From: Spirochaetaceae bacterium
GTDB lineage: Bacteria > Spirochaetota > Spirochaetia > Treponematales > Breznakiellaceae
Direction: 5' to 3'
Length of the DNA: 13,449 bases
NCBI GenBank assembly: GCA_031267475.1
Contig: JAIRZA010000077.1
Coordinates: 1 to 13,449 of the forward strand
Below, in pieces: positions 6,096-13,401 of this stretch. Positions within the stretch are counted from its first letter, which is position 1. Every line of letters starts with the position of its first letter. Below the pieces are notes generated by a model. The model worked only from the letters and a program-made list of their open reading frames with translations. It was not told where the DNA came from and ran no database searches. Both the position numbers and the translations under genes were made by a program.

Positions 6096-8279
6096 CTACT
6101 GCATGACCTCTTTAGGAAGAACAAGGGTCAAACGGCAAGAGCCGTTTTTATTTGAAAATAAAATTTTCCGGCAACGAATAGCTTTAAGTTTATCCTTTAT
6201 GTCAGAAAAAGCCATTCTAATAAAAAAATTCAGTTTTCCCTTATTGGAAACACTCGCCGCCTCGGACTCTGCCAGAAGTCCATTAACAACAGCCAGCGCG
6301 ACAACCTTATCCGTGTTCACTTCAGCCCCGTCATAACAGCATGAAACATAAGCGTCGCCGCCTTTGAAATATGCGTCAAAACTCATACTCTCTTTACCAC
6401 GCTTGTCATCCGCCGGAGAACAAAACAGGAAACATTTTTCCGCCAACGCAAACAGTATAGCTTTCAAATCTTCATTTTTTACAAAATGATTAAAATTATT
6501 TTCAATTTTATCAAATCTAAAAATCAAATTCTTTTCATCCGCAACACCGCCGTCCGCCGCCGTTTTATCGTCAGTTACCGCCGTAATATCGTTATCGGAT
6601 TCAGTTTCAACAACACCGCCGTCTCTTACAACAACAAGAAGCCTTTCTATCGCTTTCCCGTCGCCTATACGCTCAATAGCAAAACGCATACGGCGCACAT
6701 CAAAACCGCCGTCAAGGTTGGCAAACAAAGCATCCACTTCCCACAGAGGATTTTCTTTTTGCAATTCGCTGTCCGGTAAAGACACGTCAAACGCCTTGTC
6801 TATGAACTCCGAAATCTCTTCTAATTTTTCTTTACGAAGAAAGCCGGAAAGAACCGTCATGATATGAACACCGGCAAGCCTGTCTCGCCTAAAAATCTCT
6901 TCAAGCGCCCTTGAATACGAAGGCAGTATAATCCCATTGCTTGCCATCAAAAAAACACCATCGCGCACATATTGAAGAATACTTTGATGTTCCTTCAAAC
7001 GCTCGCTAATCTCTTTTTTTAAATAATGATGACAATTTTCCACACGATTTAGCTTATTAAAAATCGCTTCCGCCATACCCTGACAGCCCCAATAACCGCA
7101 GGCGGCGCAGTTAAGAAAATCCGATTCCGTAGTTTTCTTCATTTTGTGATAGATAACGTCAAGATCTTTCTGAGTTGGTTTATGGTAATCGGAAAAATTT
7201 TCACTACAATCCGTATAAGAGCGATTATAGATTTCCGGCTTCCAGTAACGGCGCACCTCGCCTTTTATACGGTTCATTCCAAAAGCAAGTTTATTACGCC
7301 GCTTTTGCTCGCTAATCCGCGCCTCTATTTTTGCTTCCAGCGTGGCAATAGGAAGTCCAAAATTACCAGTACACGGCCCGCCGTTGCAACCAGCCGAGCA
7401 ACTAAGACAATCAATCAAAAGCGGCGCCGCGCCCCCCTCCAACATTTTGGGAATATCGTCAAGGTATTTGTAAACAGTAAGCGGCCCTTCTATACGCCGT
7501 ATTTTTGACGAAATAGAGGGGACATCTCGCACAAGCGTTTTTTTCAGACCGCCGGGCGATGAAAACGATACCGCGCGTTCAGCCATAGGACCGTCAAAAT
7601 CACGGGGGGCAAATTCATTCACATCGATACAACGCTGCGCAAGAATTTCCTTAAACCGCACAAGCGACACATTGAAATCAACATATCCCGTTTCTTCAAT
7701 TTCGCGTTTTTTCGCGGCGCAGGGAGACAATGCCGCTATCTTAGCGTTAGCTAAGGCCGGAAAATAGTTTTTTATCATGATCGCGGTATGCAGCATCGGA
7801 CTATGTACAGGAGCAAGATATTTAATAAGATGAGGCGCGTACAATTCACAATAGTTGACAACAGCCGGACAAGACTGCGATATGATTATTTGAGGCATTT
7901 CTTTTCGCGCGTATTCGATGTAACTTTTTACCGCCAGTTCCGCGCCAAAAGATACATCAAATACGGCTAAAACACGGGAAGATTTCAGAAAACCAATTAA
8001 GCGAAATATATCGTCAAATACGGTTACGGCTGAGGGAGGTATAATCACAACCATAGGCGACTGCGCGTCAAGCTCCTCAAAAAACGCTTCCGCGTCGTCA
8101 TTAATAGACCGGGCGTGACTAGCGCAAATATGAACGCAGCGTCCGCACCCCAAACAGCGATCCGCTATAACAGACACCTTGCCGCCCGACCCGTCTATGC
8201 AGCTTTTTACAGGACAGACAGCAATACAAGAGTGGCAGTTGTTGCACTTTTCCGTATCAACTTTTATAAGGGGCGTCAT
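6096..8279 (-). CDS. Ferredoxin/[FeFe]-hydrogenase-like/PAS sensory protein
   Basis: A 727-aa soluble multidomain protein. Residues 1-60 hold two [4Fe-4S] ferredoxin motifs (Cys12, 15, 18, 22 and Cys42, 45, 48, 52). Residues about 75-320 are the [FeFe]-hydrogenase large-subunit domain, with H-cluster motifs SQSCP (Cys137), SPCAAKKRE (Cys187) and LSCSAGC (Cys294, Cys298); all four cluster ligands are present, but the usual proton-transfer Cys before Cys137 is Ser. A further Fe-S motif follows (Cys391, 394, 399, 416), then a PAS-like region at about 432-500, a spacer, an acidic linker (556-583) and a tail (about 590-727) resembling a decayed CheA ATPase domain. This architecture matches sensory (HydS-like) rather than bulk H2-metabolising hydrogenases, so H2 or redox sensing is likely (inference). 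The gene starts 34 bp after the flavodiiron gene and is probably co-transcribed with it. GGAAGG lies 13 bases before the ATG. Confidence 0.85.
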   Translation of the reverse strand: MTPLIKVDTEKCNNCHSCIAVCPVKSCIDGSGGKVSVIADRCLGCGRCVHICASHARSINDDAEAFFEELDAQSPMVVIIPPSAVTVFDDIFRLIGFLKSSRVLAVFDVSFGAELAVKSYIEYARKEMPQIIISQSCPAVVNYCELYAPHLIKYLAPVHSPMLHTAIMIKNYFPALANAKIAALSPCAAKKREIEETGYVDFNVSLVRFKEILAQRCIDVNEFAPRDFDGPMAERAVSFSSPGGLKKTLVRDVPSISSKIRRIEGPLTVYKYLDDIPKMLEGGAAPLLIDCLSCSAGCNGGPCTGNFGLPIATLEAKIEARISEQKRRNKLAFGMNRIKGEVRRYWKPEIYNRSYTDCSENFSDYHKPTQKDLDVIYHKMKKTTESDFLNCAACGYWGCQGMAEAIFNKLNRVENCHHYLKKEISERLKEHQSILQYVRDGVFLMASNGIILPSYSRALEEIFRRDRLAGVHIMTVLSGFLRKEKLEEISEFIDKAFDVSLPDSELQKENPLWEVDALFANLDGGFDVRRMRFAIERIGDGKAIERLLVVVRDGGVVETESDNDITAVTDDKTAADGGVADEKNLIFRFDKIENNFNHFVKNEDLKAILFALAEKCFLFCSPADDKRGKESMSFDAYFKGGDAYVSCCYDGAEVNTDKVVALAVVNGLLAESEAASVSNKGKLNFFIRMAFSDIKDKLKAIRCRKILFSNKNGSCRLTLVLPKEVMQ

Positions 8280-8313
8280 TTATTTGAACCAACCTTCCGT
8301 GCTATATGCGGTG

Positions 8314-10164
8314 TTAAAAACCCACCTTTTCAAAGCTGTCAATTCCGTGATTACAAAGCGGGCATAAGAAATCATCCGGCAACTCCTCGCCTTCGTGAAA
8401 ATAGCCGCATACTTTGCAGATATACCCCTTCTTTTTTGTCGTTGCTATAGGCGGCTTCGGCTTTATGTTGCTGGAATAATACTGATAGGTTACCGACGGC
8501 GCGTTTGACAGCAAGGCCGCCTCCGTTACCTCCGCCGTGTACAAGGTATGCGTTCCCCAATCACTGGAAGATATTACTTTACATGAATAGAACGCGTTCG
8601 CGTACTCAGGCGCGTACAATAAGCCATTTTCACTGCGCTGTTTATTAACGCAGTCCGCAAACTTATCAACATTCCTGCCGCTCTGGAAACCAAAACGCTG
8701 AAACACCTTAAGCGGCGTATCCGTTGTCAGAACAGACACATTAAACACACCCGTTTTAAGGATAATGTCATTAGTATAATTTGCCTTTATAACCGCGATA
8801 TTAATACGTTTAGGCGTATCCGTCAGCAAGACCGCGGAATTTATAATACATCCATTGTCTTTGCCGCCATCGCGGACTGTAAGAAGAAATAAACCGTAAC
8901 TCATTTTGAAGAATGAAACCGGATTCAAAACTTTTGGATTGTGAGGCGCTATCGTGTTTTTAGGCATAGTATCCACGATTTTAGCGGCAAGCGCCTCAAT
9001 CTGAGCCGCCTGATCTTTTTTCACGGAAGAAAACACCGTTACCGGATTATCTATAACTTTCCAGCCGGTCATCGACTCGCAGATTTCCCGCATTAAACGC
9101 CCCGAATTGGGCGCCCATGAGCCATTTTCTATGAACGCAACCGTCCGGTTTTGCAGATTATGGCTGCGTATATCGAGCAAAACTTCCTCCATCTTGATAA
9201 AAATACCCGCGTTATACGTGGTCGCGGCAAACACAAGATGACTGCAACGGAAAGCCTCAGACACGATTATCGAAGCGTCCGTAACAGACACGTCGTAGAC
9301 TACGATATTACGCGCGCCGGCTTCCGCAAGAGCGCTGGTCAAAATATTTACCGCGTTTTCAGTATTGCCGTAGACCGAAGCGTACGCCACCATCACCGCG
9401 TCTTCTTCCGGCGTATATGACGACCACCTTTGGTATTTTTCAACAAAGTACGCTATATTTTTGCGCCAGATTGGTCCATGCAGGGGGCAAAGCATTTCAA
9501 TCTCTATTCCGGCGGCCTTCGCCAGCAGAGACTGTACCTGATCGCCGTACTTTCCAACTATATTTGTGTAATAGCGCCGCGCGTCATCGAGCCAATCGCG
9601 GTCAAAATTCAACTCATCCGCAAACAGATTACCGTTAATCGCGCCGAATGTGCCGAAAGCATCGGCGGAAAACAAGATTTTCAGCGATGTTTCGTAGGTT
9701 ACCATCACCTCCGGCCAATGCACCATGGGCGCTTCCACAAAAGCAAACGTCCGCTTGCCGGAGCAAAGAGTATCGCCTTCCTTCACATACTGAGCGCGCG
9801 AATCAGCGTCAAACGAGAAAAACTGCTTTATCATGGAAAAAGTTTTTTCGTTTGCGACAATTTTCACTTCAGGATAGCGCAAAATCAGCTCTCCCAAAGA
9901 CGCGGCGTGATCCGGTTCCATGTGGTTTACGATCACATAGTCCAATTTACGGGATGTCCCCAGTAAAAAATCCAGATTTTCAAAGAAAACCGCGCTTACC
10001 GCCTTGTCCACCGTATCCAGCAAGACAGTTTTATCATCCATCACCAAATAGCTGTTATACGAAACACCGCGCGGGCTGGGATAAACGCCCTCAAACAAAG
10101 ACAGACGGCGGTCATTGCCGCCTATCCAGTATATCCCGTCATTAATCAATCTTTCGTTGTGCAT
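8314..10164 (-). CDS. Flavodiiron protein fused to flavin reductase and rubredoxin
   Basis: A 616-aa cytosolic protein predicted to reduce O2 to water (or NO to N2O). Residues 1-250 form the metallo-beta-lactamase-like diiron domain with every ligand visible: HMEPDH (His81, Glu83, Asp85, His86), His149, Asp168 and His229. Residues about 256-400 are a flavodoxin domain with the FMN loop YASVYGNTE. Residues about 414-560 match a flavin-reductase-like FMN domain (SYGLFLLTV, NGCIINSAVLLTD). Residues 580-616 are a rubredoxin with Cys583, Cys586, Cys601 and Cys604 (CKVCGY, CPLC). In acetogens such as Moorella the last two modules form a separate partner, Hrb, of FprA; here they are one chain, which would need only NAD(P)H as outside donor (inference). 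GGAG stands five bases before the ATG. Located 110 bp after uxuB and 34 bp before the hydrogenase-like gene. Confidence 0.93.
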   Translation of the reverse strand: MHNERLINDGIYWIGGNDRRLSLFEGVYPSPRGVSYNSYLVMDDKTVLLDTVDKAVSAVFFENLDFLLGTSRKLDYVIVNHMEPDHAASLGELILRYPEVKIVANEKTFSMIKQFFSFDADSRAQYVKEGDTLCSGKRTFAFVEAPMVHWPEVMVTYETSLKILFSADAFGTFGAINGNLFADELNFDRDWLDDARRYYTNIVGKYGDQVQSLLAKAAGIEIEMLCPLHGPIWRKNIAYFVEKYQRWSSYTPEEDAVMVAYASVYGNTENAVNILTSALAEAGARNIVVYDVSVTDASIIVSEAFRCSHLVFAATTYNAGIFIKMEEVLLDIRSHNLQNRTVAFIENGSWAPNSGRLMREICESMTGWKVIDNPVTVFSSVKKDQAAQIEALAAKIVDTMPKNTIAPHNPKVLNPVSFFKMSYGLFLLTVRDGGKDNGCIINSAVLLTDTPKRINIAVIKANYTNDIILKTGVFNVSVLTTDTPLKVFQRFGFQSGRNVDKFADCVNKQRSENGLLYAPEYANAFYSCKVISSSDWGTHTLYTAEVTEAALLSNAPSVTYQYYSSNIKPKPPIATTKKKGYICKVCGYFHEGEELPDDFLCPLCNHGIDSFEKVGF

Positions 10165-10274
10165 ATCCTCTCCAAAATAATGTAAAAAAATAGCGCCGCC
10201 AGAGAGAGCCGCTCAACAGTCAATCAGCTTGTTGAGCAAGCCCGCCGGCAACGCCGGTCAGAGAGTAAACCGTC
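10165..10274 (-). other. uxuB to flavodiiron gene gap with hairpins
   Basis: GCTCAACA (10211-10218) pairs with TGTTGAGC (10230-10237), an 8-bp stem with an 11-nt loop, and CCGGC (10245-10249) pairs with GCCGG (10253-10257). On the minus strand these follow uxuB; a run of seven T at about 10184-10190 comes later, just before the GGAGAGGAT ribosome binding site of the flavodiiron gene. The arrangement could be partial termination after uxuB or a separate start for the redox genes. TTGAGC with TATTTT 18 bp downstream is a weak promoter candidate. Confidence 0.35.
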
Positions 10275-11879
10275 CTACTTCAGGTATTTTTGCAGTGTTT
10301 TACGAACCGCGCCTTTACCAGCAAGCATCTCGTCAAAATAACCCTCGACTTTCTCCGCAAGACCCGCGTCATACAGATTCACGGCAAAAATCTTTTCATT
10401 CGACAAAATCGCGCGCAGTTTGCCTTTCGCCGTTTCCGGCTTTCCAAGCTCTATACCTTTCAAACTTTCCTGTAAAATGGGAAGCATAGGATCGGGACTC
10501 ACCTCGAAGTGTTTACCCTCGTCGTCTATGCTTAAAAGATAGCGAATCCATGCGGCAAGAACGAGCGGAATCAGCTTCAAATCTTTGATGTTAAGAGACT
10601 GGGAGGCCATGTACGCTTTTATGGTTTCGCCAAAGCGAATGGGGATTTTCTGCGAAGTGTCGGTGGCGATACGCTGCGGCGTATCCGGCATGAACGGATT
10701 CGGGATGCGCACCTTTAACACCTCGTCAATGAACTGTCTGGGCGATATTATACCCGGGTCCACCACCACAGGAAGCCCTTCTTTGTAACCGATTATTTCA
10801 ACCAGCTTGAGCAAATCAGGATCCTTCATCTCGTCGCTGATTTTAGTATATCCCAAGAGGCAGCCGAACACCGCAAGCGCGGTATGCAGCGGGTTGAGGC
10901 AGGTGCAGACTTTCATCTTTTCAACCTTGTCTACAATCTCGCGCGCGGCGAACAGCACGCCCGCCTCTTCGAGCGCCGGACGGCCGTTGGGAAACAGATC
11001 CTCAATCACCAGATATTGAGCTTCCTCCGCGTTTACGAACGGCGCTATATACGTATTTTTAGAGGTAATCTGCCCTTCCGTGTCGGTAAATCCGATTTTT
11101 TCGAGCATCAATTTTACGCTTTCATCCGGACGCGGCGTGATTTTGTCTATCATCGACCAGGGGAACGACACTTTTTTTGGGTCGCGGATGTAGTCCAAGA
11201 AACCTTTTTCGACAAGCCCCGCCTCTGCCCACACGCGGGCAAAGTTTTCTACCGCGGCGTAAAGTTTGTCCCCGTTATGCGAGCAGTTATCCATGCTGAC
11301 AAGCGCCAGCGGCAAAGCGCCCGCCTTGTAGCGTTCATAGCACAGCGCCGTAAGCCGGCCTATATAACTGGCAGGCTTTGCCGGCCCCGCTTTGAAATCG
11401 ACTTCCACATCCGGCAGCGTCCCTTTGGGACTGGACAGGCTGTAGCCTTTCTCGGTAATCGTAAAACTAACCATTTGCAACGAGGGCGCGCGGAACACGG
11501 CGCGGAGGTTGTCCATCTCTTCGTCTTTATCGATACGGTGCGCGGACGCTATGCTGCCTATCACTTTTTTATCAATACCGCCGTCCGCTTTTAGCGTAAC
11601 CACAAGGCTTAAATTGTCGTGCGGCGTAAAAAGTTTGTCGATTATCTCGCCGTCGTAACCTTCCGCAACGATTATACCGGCTTTTTCAAGACCTTTTTCT
11701 AACAAAGTCTGCTGCAAGGCCGCCGGAAACGCGCGGAAAATATTCCCCGCGCCAAAATGAACCCAGCGCGGCGATTCTTTCGCCGCCTTTTGCAACGCGG
11801 CGCTGTCAAAGCGCGGAAGGCTTATTCCCGCTTTTTCCCATGCCGCCTTATCCTGTAATTCTTTAGAATTTAATTTCAT
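10275..11879 (-). CDS. uxuB: Fructuronate reductase (mannitol dehydrogenase family)
   Basis: NAD(H)-dependent oxidoreductase predicted to interconvert D-fructuronate and D-mannonate in hexuronate breakdown. The Rossmann-type N-terminal signature HFGAGNIFRAF spans residues 41-51. ITEKGY (141-146), SMDNCSHNG (195-203), FPWSMIDKITPRP (239-251) and CTCLNPLHTALAVFG (325-339) are the characteristic mannitol-dehydrogenase-family blocks, including the Lys and His region of the active site. At 534 aa it is longer than the about 486 aa of E. coli UxuB. AAGGAG lies six bases before the ATG. Family members act on several sugar acids or polyols; the adjacent uxuA (48 bp upstream, same strand) makes fructuronate the best substrate guess. 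The two genes form one operon, perhaps continuing into the redox genes. Confidence 0.92.
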   Translation of the reverse strand: MKLNSKELQDKAAWEKAGISLPRFDSAALQKAAKESPRWVHFGAGNIFRAFPAALQQTLLEKGLEKAGIIVAEGYDGEIIDKLFTPHDNLSLVVTLKADGGIDKKVIGSIASAHRIDKDEEMDNLRAVFRAPSLQMVSFTITEKGYSLSSPKGTLPDVEVDFKAGPAKPASYIGRLTALCYERYKAGALPLALVSMDNCSHNGDKLYAAVENFARVWAEAGLVEKGFLDYIRDPKKVSFPWSMIDKITPRPDESVKLMLEKIGFTDTEGQITSKNTYIAPFVNAEEAQYLVIEDLFPNGRPALEEAGVLFAAREIVDKVEKMKVCTCLNPLHTALAVFGCLLGYTKISDEMKDPDLLKLVEIIGYKEGLPVVVDPGIISPRQFIDEVLKVRIPNPFMPDTPQRIATDTSQKIPIRFGETIKAYMASQSLNIKDLKLIPLVLAAWIRYLLSIDDEGKHFEVSPDPMLPILQESLKGIELGKPETAKGKLRAILSNEKIFAVNLYDAGLAEKVEGYFDEMLAGKGAVRKTLQKYLK

Positions 11880-11902
11880 TTTTTACTCCTTAAGTGTTTT
11901 GA

Positions 11903-11935
11903 GCGGCGCCGATTAGCCGCGCGTTAATCAGCGGC
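11903..11935 (-). repeat. Imperfect hairpin spanning the uxuA stop
   Basis: GATTA (11911-11915) pairs with TAATC (11925-11929), with further partial G+C pairing outside. The right arm includes the uxuA TGA. The 11-mer GTTAATCAGCG here (11923-11933) recurs in both arms of the strong hairpin at 13223-13262, so the two may be related elements. Confidence 0.35.
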
Positions 11936-13004
11936 CGGCCTTGGCGCTCTTTACGATAGCTTCCCATAAACCGTTAAGGTAGGCGCAGCCTAAAGCGCGG
12001 TCGTACAACCCGTACCCCGGCATAGACACCTCGCCCCAAATCGCCCGTCCGTGATCCGGGCGAATAACGCCGTCAAAACCCACATCGTACAGGGCTTTCA
12101 TGACAGCGTACATATCCATAGAGCCGTCACTCGAAAGATGTGCCGCCTCTTCAAAGTCGCCGGGGCCGTTATGCTTCAGGTTCCGCACATGAGCAAAGTG
12201 TATGCGTCCTTTAAGGGACTTTATTATGTCAGGAATATCGTTTTTCGGATTTGTGCCCAAGCTGCCGGTACACAAGGTTACGCCGTTATGCGAGTTATCC
12301 ACCGCCTTGATGAAGCGCAGTATTTTTTCTTTCGTGGTAACGATGCGCGGCAGTCCGAACACCGGCCATGCGGGGTCGTCGGGATGTATCGCCATGTTGA
12401 TGTCATACTTGTCGCAGACCGGCATGATGGCCTTCAGAAAATAGGTGAGGTTGGCGAATAGCTTTTCCTCGTCGGTGTCCTTGTACATCGCGAACAGTTC
12501 TTTCAGCTTGGAAACACGCTCCGGCTCCCATCCCGGCAGTACAAAGCCGTTCGACTGCGAATTCATCGCGGTCGATATATCGTTTGGATCGATTTTGTCG
12601 ATAATTTTTTGGTCATAACTCAGAACCGTGCTGCCGTCCGGACGCACTTTCGCCAAATTAGAACGGGTCCAGTCAAAAACGGGCATAAAATTATAGCAGA
12701 TAAGATGAATACCGGCTTTTCCGAGCCGTTCAAGCGTCGTAATGTAGTTTTCGATATATTTATCACGGTCCGCGCCGCCGGTCTTTATCGCGTCGTGTAT
12801 ATTGACGCTCTCGATGCCGGCGATGACCAGCCCCGCCGCTTCAACTTCTTTTTTAATGGCTTGAATGTCTTTTTCTTCCCATATTTCGCCCGGCTTGGTA
12901 CCATAAAGCGTTGTAATTACACCGGTAAGGCCCGGAACCTGCCTAATTTGCTGGAGTGTAACGGAATCATAACTTGCCCCGAACCAGCGCATTGTCATCT
13001 GCAT
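11928..13004 (-). CDS. uxuA: Mannonate dehydratase UxuA
   Basis: Dehydrates D-mannonate to 2-keto-3-deoxygluconate, the step after UxuB in glucuronate catabolism. At 358 aa it matches the shorter UxuA type. It is a cytosolic metal-dependent TIM-barrel enzyme of the xylose-isomerase-like group. The N-terminus MRWFGASYDSVTLQQIRQVPG is typical when read in overlapping parts: RWFG at 6-9 and the QIRQVPG block at 19-25. Metal ligands by position and motif are His207 (AIHPDDP), Cys245 (LCTGSLG), His272 (HFAHVRN) and Asp317 (RPDHGR). TAGGAG lies six bases before the ATG. It is the first gene of the leftward operon, and its leader contains a hairpin and an upstream palindrome that may be regulatory. 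Confidence 0.96.
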   Translation of the reverse strand: MQMTMRWFGASYDSVTLQQIRQVPGLTGVITTLYGTKPGEIWEEKDIQAIKKEVEAAGLVIAGIESVNIHDAIKTGGADRDKYIENYITTLERLGKAGIHLICYNFMPVFDWTRSNLAKVRPDGSTVLSYDQKIIDKIDPNDISTAMNSQSNGFVLPGWEPERVSKLKELFAMYKDTDEEKLFANLTYFLKAIMPVCDKYDINMAIHPDDPAWPVFGLPRIVTTKEKILRFIKAVDNSHNGVTLCTGSLGTNPKNDIPDIIKSLKGRIHFAHVRNLKHNGPGDFEEAAHLSSDGSMDMYAVMKALYDVGFDGVIRPDHGRAIWGEVSMPGYGLYDRALGCAYLNGLWEAIVKSAKAGR

Positions 13005-13028
13005 AATTTACTCCTAAAAATCGAATTG

Positions 13029-13053
13029 AACGCCGCAAAAATTGGCGTTTTTT
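13029..13053 (+). terminator. Terminator-like hairpin in the uxuA leader, plus orientation
   Basis: AACGCC (13029-13034) pairs with GGCGTT (13044-13049) and runs into six T (13048-13053) on the plus strand. No plus-strand gene stands directly upstream, so it would only stop antisense transcription. On the minus strand it lies in the uxuA 5' leader, without a T run after it. Confidence 0.3.
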
Positions 13054-13090
13054 GCTTTCCCGCACGATATTTCAGATAAATACCCACTTA

Positions 13091-13119
13091 TTATTGTCTC
13101 TTTATTATGATTTTGTCTA
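13091..13119 (-). promoter_or_regulatory. Putative uxuA promoter
   Basis: On the minus strand TAGACA (13119-13114) resembles the TTGACA -35 box, and CAATAA (13096-13091) follows at 17-bp spacing as a weak -10. It sits about 87-110 bp upstream of the uxuA start and ten bases from the palindrome at 13129-13158. Confidence 0.3.
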
Positions 13120-13128
13120 GTGGAACGC

Positions 13129-13158
13129 GCTAATTTATTCGAATACGAATAAATTAGC
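13129..13158. promoter_or_regulatory. Palindromic candidate operator upstream of uxuA
   Basis: GCTAATTTATTCG (13129-13141) is the exact reverse complement of CGAATAAATTAGC (13146-13158), with AATA between. A 13-bp AT-rich symmetrical site with no T run, beside a divergent promoter region, looks more like a binding site for a dimeric regulator than a terminator. The regulator is not in the window. Confidence 0.5.
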
Positions 13159-13222
13159 TCTGATTTAACACGGTTTTTCCGCGATTTTCCACAGTTTTTA
13201 GCAGTAAAACACGAAAAATAAC

Positions 13223-13262
13223 AGGCGGCGCTGATTAACAGCCAAGTTAATCAGCGCCGCCT
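13223..13262. repeat. Perfect 17-bp stem hairpin
   Basis: AGGCGGCGCTGATTAAC (13223-13239) pairs perfectly with GTTAATCAGCGCCGCCT (13246-13262) across the loop AGCCAA. On the minus strand it is followed by GTTATTTTT, on the plus strand by TTAAATTAAAATT, so it could terminate transcription in either direction, yet no gene clearly ends here. It shares the GTTAATCAGCG word with the hairpin at the uxuA stop. Confidence 0.55.
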
Positions 13263-13401
13263 TAAATTAAAATTCAGGGCTCTTCATCAAGATATGCTAA
13301 AATAATGTCGATTATTAAACCATAACTCTCACCCGTAACGCTATTTACGTCATTTGGATGAGACATCTTATTTTATTGAAACATATTTCAGAGGAGATTA
13401 C

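Larger units (their letters stand above)
13005..13401. other. Divergent intergenic region between uxuA and a secreted-protein gene
   Basis: About 400 bp, AT-rich, without a gene I can support. It holds, left to right: a hairpin in the uxuA leader, a weak minus-strand promoter, a 30-bp near-perfect palindrome and a 40-nt perfect hairpin. A G+A-rich ribosome binding site (GAGGAG, 13391-13396) then precedes the next gene. A -10-like TAAAAT occurs near 13298 without a good -35 partner. Confidence 0.7.

Noticed and set aside
6096..8279. Catalytic, H2-producing hydrogenase
   Set aside because: The proton-transfer Cys is Ser, and the PAS-like and degenerate kinase-like regions point to a sensory protein; low activity cannot be excluded.
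10884..11594. Plus-strand ORF of 236 aa
   Set aside because: It lies entirely antisense to uxuB, whose family motifs are complete on the minus strand.
13185..13193. TTTTCCACA matches a relaxed DnaA box
   Set aside because: It is a single site without a cluster of boxes or neighbouring replication genes, so an origin is not supported.
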